DNA of 64,000 bases from assembly GCF_018135625.1 (NCBI RefSeq), contig NZ_CP073078.1, forward strand, positions 1,488,001-1,552,000, read 5' to 3'. Below are positions 59,001-64,000 of this stretch, in pieces. The stretch's first letter is position 1. The number at the start of each line of letters is the position of its first letter. Source of the DNA: Phenylobacterium montanum (GTDB lineage: Bacteria > Pseudomonadota > Alphaproteobacteria > Caulobacterales > Caulobacteraceae). The position numbers were made by a program, and so were the translations under genes. Below the pieces are notes generated by a model that was not told the DNA's origin, did not search any database, and was given only the letters and a program-made list of their open reading frames with translations.

Positions 59001-59614
59001 ACCGCCTGCTCGGCGTCATGCTCGTGCGCCGACGGATAGCCGAACAGGACCAACACTGTGTTCCCGAGCTGGCTGACGACCCACGCATCGTGGCGGTTAG
59101 CTGTCTCCGCTACGCACTTCTGAAAAGCCGCGTTGGCTTCCTGCAGGTCTTCGAGATTGGGTTCGCCGAGCTGGCCGGGTACGCAGGTCAGCTCGCACGA
59201 CATCGCGGTGATCCGGCGACGTTCGGCGAACCGATGCTGACCGGGCGCAATTTCGAGGCTCGCGCGCCCAGGAGGCGACGCCACGGCAAAGGCTTCCTCG
59301 ACGTGCTCCCCGACGGGTCCAACGAAGCGATAGCCGCGGCCCGGCATAGTCTCGATCCAACGCTCGCCGCCGGGGGCCCCCGCCAGGATCCGGCGCAAAG
59401 CCGCTATCTGAACCGTGAGGTTGCTGTCTTCGACGATCTGGCCCGGCCACGCGGCCGCGATCAACGCATCTTTCGAAACCAGCGCCCCGGGCCGTTCCAC
59501 CAGCGCCTGCAACAGGGCGACCGCCCGCCGGCCGAGCGCCACGGGCTTGTCGCCGCGGAACAGCATCCCGTCCCGCTTATCCAGACGAAATGGCCCGAGC
59601 GCCCGACTACTCAT
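56081..59614 (-). CDS. Fused winged-helix / cyclase-like / AAA ATPase / TPR signalling protein
   Basis: This 1177-residue protein has four parts. Residues 1-100 are an OmpR/CadC-type winged helix (VSKDALIAAAWPGQIVEDSN, GRGYRFVG). About 130-315 is a class III nucleotidyl-cyclase homology domain. About 320-650 is a P-loop ATPase with Walker A GEPGLGKSR (359-367) and Walker B VMVIFEDAHWVD (483-494). The rest is TPR-like repeats. In the cyclase-like domain the usual metal aspartates are replaced (SCELTC, LGNTVLVLFG), so it is probably inactive and may only bind nucleotide. It is likely a DNA-binding, ATP-driven sensor of the LAL/SARP kind. It is divergent from the peroxiredoxin gene, with 150 bp between starts. 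Confidence 0.88.
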   Translation of the reverse strand: MSSRALGPFRLDKRDGMLFRGDKPVALGRRAVALLQALVERPGALVSKDALIAAAWPGQIVEDSNLTVQIAALRRILAGAPGGERWIETMPGRGYRFVGPVGEHVEEAFAVASPPGRASLEIAPGQHRFAERRRITAMSCELTCVPGQLGEPNLEDLQEANAAFQKCVAETANRHDAWVVSQLGNTVLVLFGYPSAHEHDAEQAVRAALELRAAAGTLGPVGGAKLGCRTGIATGMAIIGEIGAIGVSQDREIVGDAPNLAVQLRLSTDLGVVAVDSATRGLIGDLFDCREVDQVTTTGPVEPVRIWQVLGEGLVASRFEALRGTSLTQMVGRDEEIALLLRRWERAVAGEGQVVLISGEPGLGKSRLAAELERRLPGDPHFWQHYYCSPHRQDSALFPFIGELERESGFAGDDPTAARLGKLAALLGGSASPDEDVALLADLLNLPAPEPEVLARLSAARKKERTLAALIRRLEGLARQRPVMVIFEDAHWVDATSRELLDLAIERVRSLPVLLILTFRPEFKPPWTGLAHVTTLALSRLDRRDRKSLVAQVAGKALPDAVLEQIADRTDGVPLFVEELTKSVLENGQQLAEMDRFAADGATPSFAIPTSLYSSLLARLDRAAAVRLAQAGAAIGREFNYMLLRAVSGLSEDQLQSTLARLVASELVFQRGVPPDAVYSFKHALVQDVAYSSLVRGVRRQLHAAIAEALEAQSPGLLETQPELLGHHYAEAGLIEKSVAAWVSAGQRSAARSALAEAAAQFQKALEQLALTPESPERLRQELESCSALGALLRFVKGQAAPETGLAYARTMELWEQLGSPLEFRQAPYGRSMFHVYCGELDQALRVGEHLLSLSRERGDSAGLVLGRSAAGQSLLLAGDFAGSRPHLEELLVVYDPEAHAALVHQTGSHPLMTQAFLGLALFCLGFPDQASARSIAAIADARRLAHPTSLAVALAIGALQASLAGDHLTLDRYANELAVVAAEQGLPFYKAWAAIYRGYTQVQSGDVADGVALLRGGVAAYRATGAVMWLPHFIALQAAGHEVAGQVEEAAALLDDAIAITTRTGERWFAAELARRKGQLLLRQERSEAAEAHYREAVAIAQGQGARLWELRAATSLAQLRCDEGRPTEAADLLAPVHAWFAEGFATPDLQTAKTLLNGLSSGARPAAVAASNYRP

Positions 59615-59764
59615 GGTCGCAGGTGTAGCCGCTTCGGAAATTTTTCGGAACCTTTTCCGGGCTGGCTAAGGACACGCAATTGCTGAGAGCCCAGCATGTG
59701 GGCGTCACAACAAGCGCGCCTGACCATCGACAATCTTGGCGCGGCAGCAAACCGGAGCCGTTCA

Positions 59765-60427
59765 ATGTCCTTGCGCATCAATTCCGAAGCCCCAAACTTC
59801 ACCGCCAACACCACTCAGGGCGTGATCGATTTCCACGAATGGATCGGCGGCAGCTGGGCCATCCTGTTCTCGCACCCTAAGGACTTCACCCCGGTCTGCA
59901 CCACCGAACTAGGCTACATGGCCGGGCTGAAGCCGGAGTTCGACAAGCGCAACACCAAAATCGTCGGCCTGAGCGTCGATCCGGTAGACAACCATTCCCG
60001 CTGGGCGATGGACATCGAGGAGACCCAGGGCCATGCGGTCAACTATCCGATGATCGGCGATCCTGAACTGAGGGTGGCGATGCTTTACGACATGCTGCCT
60101 GAGGACGCCGGAACCACCTCAGAGGGTCGCACCGCCGCCGACAACGCCACCGTGCGCTCGGTGTTCGTCATCGGGCCGGACAAGAAGATCAAGGCGATGC
60201 TGACCTATCCGATGAGCACCGGTCGCAATTTCGACGAGGTCCTGCGCCTGCTCGACTCGTGCCAGTTGACGGCGAAGCACACGGTGGCGACGCCAGTGAA
60301 TTGGCGCCCGGGCCAGGACGTCATCATCCCGCCCTCAGTCTCCGACGACCAGGCCAGGCAGAAGTTCCCTGGTGGGTGGAAAACCGTGAAGCCCTATCTT
60401 CGGGTGGTCGCCCAGCCTCAAAGCTGA
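59765..60427 (+). CDS. 1-Cys peroxiredoxin (Prx6 type)
   Basis: This 220-residue peroxiredoxin reduces peroxides through Cys45 in HPKDFTPVCTTE. The Prx6 group is shown by GLSVDPVDNHSRWAMDIEE, by the FVIGPDKKIKAMLTYPMSTGRNFDEVLR region and by the long C-terminal arm (NWRPGQDVIIPPSVSDDQA). The ATG at 59765 is used; the frame from 59696 adds an unrelated N-terminus. The large divergent regulator at 56081-59614 may control it. Confidence 0.95.
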   Translation: MSLRINSEAPNFTANTTQGVIDFHEWIGGSWAILFSHPKDFTPVCTTELGYMAGLKPEFDKRNTKIVGLSVDPVDNHSRWAMDIEETQGHAVNYPMIGDPELRVAMLYDMLPEDAGTTSEGRTAADNATVRSVFVIGPDKKIKAMLTYPMSTGRNFDEVLRLLDSCQLTAKHTVATPVNWRPGQDVIIPPSVSDDQARQKFPGGWKTVKPYLRVVAQPQS

Positions 60428-60563
60428 TGACGGCGGGGCGTCGCTGAGGCGCCGCGCCCACGCCCCCGGGGCCTGGGCAGGCGCCGCTCCGGGGCGCTCT
60501 GGCGTCAGAAGCGCCTACACCTTCGCCGAACTGACAGCGACCGTACTCTCGTGGAGAGCAGAC

Positions 60564-61604
60564 ATGGTCTTCGAACAGATCGCCACCGGCGGCTGCCAAT
60601 CCTATCTCATCGGCTGTCCGGAGAGCCGGGCCGCCGTTCTCATCGATCCCGAAGTTCGCCAGATCGATCGCTATCTGGGTTTGGCGGCGCGGGAAGGCTT
60701 GCGTATCCGGTATGTCATCGACACCCACACCCATGCCGATCACTTCTCGGCCGCGCAGCAACTCGCTCGACGGTTGGACGCCCCTGTGGTCACCCACAAA
60801 CTCAGCCCCGCGCCCTATGCCGACCTCAGGCTGGAGGACGGCGAACTCCTGATCGTCGGGGATCTGAAGCTCAAGGCTTTGCACACGCCAGGGCACACGC
60901 GCGACTCGATTTGCCTGCTTGCGGACGACCGCGTCTATACCGGAGACACCCTTTTGATTGGCGCAACCGGCCGAACGGATCTGCCGACTGGCGACCCCGA
61001 GGCCCTTTACGACAGCCTCTTCAACATCGTGCTCAAGCTCGACCCGAAGCTGAAGGTCTATCCTGCGCATGACTACAAGGGCCGCGGCCACTCCACGATC
61101 GCCGACGAAATCGCTGACAATCCGCGTTTGCAAAAACGCGATCGCGCCGAGTTCGTGGACATGATGCGCCACCTCAACCTTTCGGCGCCCACCCATCTCA
61201 CGGAGGCCCTTCGCACCAACATGAGCGGGGGCAAGACGGTGGCTCAGATGCTGGCCGAAGCCGCTGCAACGGTGCCATTTGTGTCGCTGGACGAGTTGGC
61301 CGACAAGGTCGCTTCAGACCGGCTCGATCTGGTGCTGCTGGACATGCGCGAGCGCGACGCCTGGTTGGCGGGCCATATCCCGGGCGCACGTCACCTTCCG
61401 CGCGGTCAGCTTGAGCTGCGCGTCAATGACGAGTTGCCGGATCCGACGGCGCGGATCCTGACGTGCTGTGAATTCGGGAGGATCTCGACCTTGGCCGCCG
61501 CGACCTTGCGGACGCTGGGCTTTCGCAGGGCGGCGGCCCTGGACGGCGGCGTCAAGCTATGGCGCGAACGCGGCTTTCCCCTGACTGTGGGCGACAGCCC
61601 TTGA
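60564..61604 (+). CDS. ETHE1-like persulfide dioxygenase fused to rhodanese
   Basis: This 346-residue fusion has an N-terminal metallo-beta-lactamase domain of ETHE1 type with THTHADH (His55, His57, Asp59, His60), His111 in TPGHT, Asp128 in TGDTL and His169 in YPAHDY; ATGRTDL is the ETHE1-group loop. A C-terminal rhodanese domain (about 240-340) has the active loop CCEFGR with Cys301 as nucleophile. The pair oxidises glutathione persulfide to sulfite and transfers sulfane sulfur. It follows the peroxiredoxin by 136 bp, so a sulfide/thiol stress role is likely. Confidence 0.93.
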   Translation: MVFEQIATGGCQSYLIGCPESRAAVLIDPEVRQIDRYLGLAAREGLRIRYVIDTHTHADHFSAAQQLARRLDAPVVTHKLSPAPYADLRLEDGELLIVGDLKLKALHTPGHTRDSICLLADDRVYTGDTLLIGATGRTDLPTGDPEALYDSLFNIVLKLDPKLKVYPAHDYKGRGHSTIADEIADNPRLQKRDRAEFVDMMRHLNLSAPTHLTEALRTNMSGGKTVAQMLAEAAATVPFVSLDELADKVASDRLDLVLLDMRERDAWLAGHIPGARHLPRGQLELRVNDELPDPTARILTCCEFGRISTLAAATLRTLGFRRAAALDGGVKLWRERGFPLTVGDSP

Positions 61605-61703
61605 TCGCCAGCAAACCTCCCATTTTCCCGGTTCTTTTGTGACCGCTATGCGGAAACTGCCGCTGCCGTAGACACATCGTCTCGAATGACAGCAATTTGG
61701 CGA

Positions 61704-62387
61704 TCAGCCATCATTCTCCTCGGCCACCAAAAGATAGCCGATCCCCCGGCGAACCTCGACCCGCACCTCGGCCCCGGCATCCTGCAACGCCCTGCGCAGG
61801 CGAGAAGCGGTGACTTCGACCGCATTGGGCGTCACAGCGAGATCGCGGCCATAGAGCCGCTCCTCCAGCACATCCCGCACCACGATTCGCCCGCGCGCCA
61901 GCATCAAGGCCTCTAACAGCAGCAACTCCCGCCGCCTCAGATTGAGCGGAACGCCGACAACGCTGACCTGCTGAGAAACGGTGTCGAAGGTCAAGCGCCC
62001 GAGACTGAGCTCGCTCGCAGCACGCGTGCCGGGTCGCCGCAGCACCGCCCTCAGCCGCGCGCATAGCTCATCGAGTTCGAAGGGCTTGACCATGTAGTCA
62101 TCCGCCCCGGCGTTCAGGCCGGATATCCGGTCGGCGGTTGCGTCGCGGGCAGTCAGCACCAGGGTCGGCGGTGGCGGTCTGCCGCGGGGCCGCGCGGTCA
62201 ATAGGCCGACCCCATCGCCGTCCGGCAGGCCGAGGTCCAGGACCATCGCGTCATAGCCGCCCAGATCCAAGGCCTCGCGCCCCTCCCCTAGTGAGCCCGC
62301 GTGATCGACCACGAAGCCCTTCTCGCTCAAATAGGCGGCCGTCATCCTGGCGAGTTCAGGGTGGTCCTCGACCAGGAGGATCTTCAT
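61704..62387 (-). CDS. OmpR-family response regulator, TctD-like
   Basis: This 227-residue two-component regulator has a receiver domain with acidic residues in VEDHP, phospho-acceptor Asp51 (VLDLGLPD) and the lysine in DDYMVKPFE. An OmpR/PhoB winged helix follows (LNLRRRELLLLEALML, NAVEVTASRLRRAL, VRRGIGYLL). The N-terminus resembles TctD, the regulator of tricarboxylate uptake. It starts 5 bp after the 2-hydroxycarboxylate transporter stop on the same strand. No sensor kinase follows in the window, so its partner must be elsewhere or upstream of position 64000. Confidence 0.93.
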   Translation of the reverse strand: MKILLVEDHPELARMTAAYLSEKGFVVDHAGSLGEGREALDLGGYDAMVLDLGLPDGDGVGLLTARPRGRPPPPTLVLTARDATADRISGLNAGADDYMVKPFELDELCARLRAVLRRPGTRAASELSLGRLTFDTVSQQVSVVGVPLNLRRRELLLLEALMLARGRIVVRDVLEERLYGRDLAVTPNAVEVTASRLRRALQDAGAEVRVEVRRGIGYLLVAEENDG

Positions 62388-62392
62388 GGTGG

Positions 62393-63742
62393 CTAGCCCC
62401 CGAACCTGGCGAGGGCTATCAGGGCCAGGGTCACGGTAAGCGCCCCGCCGATACGGGTGGCGATCTGGGCGAAAGGCATCAGTTTCATGCGATTGGCCGC
62501 GGTCAGTATGGCCACGTCGCCCGTGCCGCCCTGACCGCAGCGGCAGGCAGCCACGATCGCCGTGTCGATCGGGTGCAGGCGGACAAGATAGGCCGTGGCG
62601 AAGCCCGTCCCGACCATGGTGACGACCACCGCCACGACCGTCGCCATCTCGGCGCGATTGAAGCCCGCGATCAGCTTGTCCCACGGCGTCATGGCCACGC
62701 CGATGGCGAACAGCAGCGGATAGGTGACCGCGACCGAAAAGAAACGATAGACCACCATCGCCCCGCCGCGCAGGTCCGGCGAGACCGCCCGTCCGAGCTT
62801 CAGCAGCACGGCCAGGAACAGCATGGTCACCGGCGCCGGCCAGTTCCACAGCCGTTGGGTCATCACGCCGACCAGATAGAGGGCGACCGCAGTCACCCCT
62901 GCGGCTGCGACCGATGCGACCGAGGGAGCGCCATGCGGCGCATCTTCATCGTCTACCACCGTGTGGGCGCCCGGACCCGACTGCAGCCGCCCTTCGCCGG
63001 TTAACCCAGGCAGGCGATGGCCGAGCAGATTGAGGGCGCCGGAAAGCAGGATGGCCGTCAAGCTGCCCATCATCACCGCCGGCAGCACCTGGGCGAACAA
63101 CTCGCCCTGGGGCTTGTGCAGGATGGCGCCGTAGCCGATCGAAAGCGGAATCGCGCCCTCGCCGACTCCGCCGGCCATCACCGGAACGACGATGTAGTAG
63201 AGCGTGTGACGCAGGCCCAGGCCGAGCGCGTAGCCCACTGCCGAGCCCACCCCAAGCGCCGCCACCGAACCCGCGGCGATCGGGGCGAAGATCTTCAGAA
63301 AGCCGGCGATCAGCACCCGTCGGTCCATGCTCAGGATGCTGCCCACGATGATGGAAGCAATGAACAGGTAGAGGATGTTGCTCTGCTTGGTGAAATCGGT
63401 CACCGACGTCACCAGCCCCTTCGGCAGCAGGTGCGCGTAGACCAGGTAGGATGGAGCGAAGGTCGCAAAGATCGCGCCGGCCCCCATCTCGCCCAGGAAT
63501 GGAAGGCGCTTGCCGAGCTCGGCGCAGGCGAAGCCGCCAACTGACAGCACGCCGATGTTCATCATCACGTCCGAAGGCGGCTTGCCGGTGGCGACGAAGG
63601 CCCAGATCAGAGCCAGCAGCAGCACAAACACCGGAACCGGCACGATGCCGATGCGGGCGTCGACTATCCGCCACCACCCATAGGGCCAGGCGGACTTGGC
63701 GAGGCCGCGCCCTGCCCTGACGTTGAAGGTCTGGTCGTTCAT
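62393..63742 (-). CDS. 2-hydroxycarboxylate (CitS/MleP-type) transporter
   Basis: This 449-residue membrane protein has the two reentrant-loop signatures of the 2HCT family: GGVGEGAIPLSIGY near residue 190 and GGTGDVAILTAANRM near 415. It also has about eleven hydrophobic helices. The family carries citrate, malate or lactate with sodium or protons. It is between a beta-propeller gene and a TctD-like regulator on the same strand, consistent with a regulated hydroxy-acid uptake operon. Confidence 0.92.
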   Translation of the reverse strand: MNDQTFNVRAGRGLAKSAWPYGWWRIVDARIGIVPVPVFVLLLALIWAFVATGKPPSDVMMNIGVLSVGGFACAELGKRLPFLGEMGAGAIFATFAPSYLVYAHLLPKGLVTSVTDFTKQSNILYLFIASIIVGSILSMDRRVLIAGFLKIFAPIAAGSVAALGVGSAVGYALGLGLRHTLYYIVVPVMAGGVGEGAIPLSIGYGAILHKPQGELFAQVLPAVMMGSLTAILLSGALNLLGHRLPGLTGEGRLQSGPGAHTVVDDEDAPHGAPSVASVAAAGVTAVALYLVGVMTQRLWNWPAPVTMLFLAVLLKLGRAVSPDLRGGAMVVYRFFSVAVTYPLLFAIGVAMTPWDKLIAGFNRAEMATVVAVVVTMVGTGFATAYLVRLHPIDTAIVAACRCGQGGTGDVAILTAANRMKLMPFAQIATRIGGALTVTLALIALARFGG

Positions 63743-63795
63743 GGCCTGATCCCGATGTTGATCTTGATCGATCTGCGTGGGGGCCGCGTCCTACG

Positions 63796-64000
63796 TCAGC
63801 GAGGCGCGTAGGTGAGCAGAGTGAAGCTGTCGGGGAAGTAGCGGTTCGGATAGAAGGGGCCGGCCTCGTGATTGACCGGCTTGGCCGGATCGACCACCCC
63901 TTCGGCAGTGACCAGGAAGACCGACTTGGTCTTAGGGTCCAGAGCCATGGTGCGGGCGATCGGACGCGTCGTCACCGCCTGGGCCAAGGCATAGCGGTCC
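63796..64000 (-). CDS. YncE-like beta-propeller protein, C-terminal part (partial)
   Basis: The frame is open from the right edge of the window to a stop at 63796, giving 67 residues. ARTMALDPKTKSVFLVTAEG and PDSFTLLTYAPR are typical of the last blade of YncE/40-residue-repeat propellers, which end in such a strand. The start lies beyond 64000. It precedes the 2HCT transporter on the same strand by 53 bp and may be in its operon. The exact subfamily is unclear. Confidence 0.72.
   Translation of the reverse strand, partial: DRYALAQAVTTRPIARTMALDPKTKSVFLVTAEGVVDPAKPVNHEAGPFYPNRYFPDSFTLLTYAPR

Overview
The window is GC-rich and densely packed. Several features fit an alphaproteobacterium of the Caulobacterales/Sphingomonadales type: three large TonB-dependent receptors, a FecI/FecR pair, Ti/Q-type traA-traC-traD with a DUF6118 protein, overlapping ATGA/GTGA gene junctions and AraC/XRE-controlled catabolic islands. 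No rRNA, tRNA, CRISPR array or intact insertion sequence was seen. Genus cannot be fixed from the sequence alone; a Phenylobacterium- or Caulobacter-like genome is an inference.

Layout. Positions 1-2.3 kb hold a stress block: a universal stress protein, a SpoIIAA-like protein and a zinc alcohol dehydrogenase. Positions 2.3-14.5 kb are accessory DNA. This part has a relaxosome remnant (traD, traC, a probable oriT, traA, DUF6118) without coupling protein, type IV secretion or integrase genes. It continues with a nucleotidyltransferase-HEPN protein and then a defence-like cluster: a small basic protein coupled to a TIR/deoxyribosyltransferase-like protein, a nuclease-STAND NTPase and a DUF4062 protein. 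Positions 14.7-24 kb hold DUF1993 and then a TPP enzyme-MFS-aminotransferase operon facing an XRE-cupin regulator, a TonB receptor and a Tat-exported prolyl-iminopeptidase-like hydrolase. The same 16-bp palindrome lies before both arms.

Positions 24.3-33.3 kb are one minus-strand catabolic island: TonB receptor, HSL esterase, AraC regulator, SDR, D-aminoacylase-like amidohydrolase and LeuC/LeuD-like dehydratase. A conserved 32-bp element precedes both the receptor and the SDR gene. Positions 34-38.4 kb hold a LysR-linked set (monooxygenase-like ABM protein, alginate-export-type porin, pirin) and a divergent exported isochorismatase-family hydrolase. Positions 38.4-46.9 kb hold a TMEM175 channel, a C-terminal gene fragment, a FecI-FecR-TonB-amidohydrolase operon and a MarR-controlled membrane beta-propeller protein. 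That propeller protein is the intact parent or paralogue of the fragment.

Positions 47-50 kb hold a LysR gene with a carboxymuconolactone-decarboxylase-family protein and a divergent hydrolase. Positions 50-56 kb hold an unrecognised 642-residue protein, a zinc-finger/cyclic-nucleotide-thioredoxin-reductase-like pair and a second MHS-type MFS carrier. Positions 56-64 kb hold a 1177-residue signalling ATPase, a 1-Cys peroxiredoxin, an ETHE1-like dioxygenase-rhodanese fusion, and an operon of a beta-propeller protein, a 2-hydroxycarboxylate transporter and a TctD-like response regulator. The most original parts are the 9.7-14.4 kb defence-like cluster and the three self-consistent sets of predicted operators (XRE, AraC, MarR).
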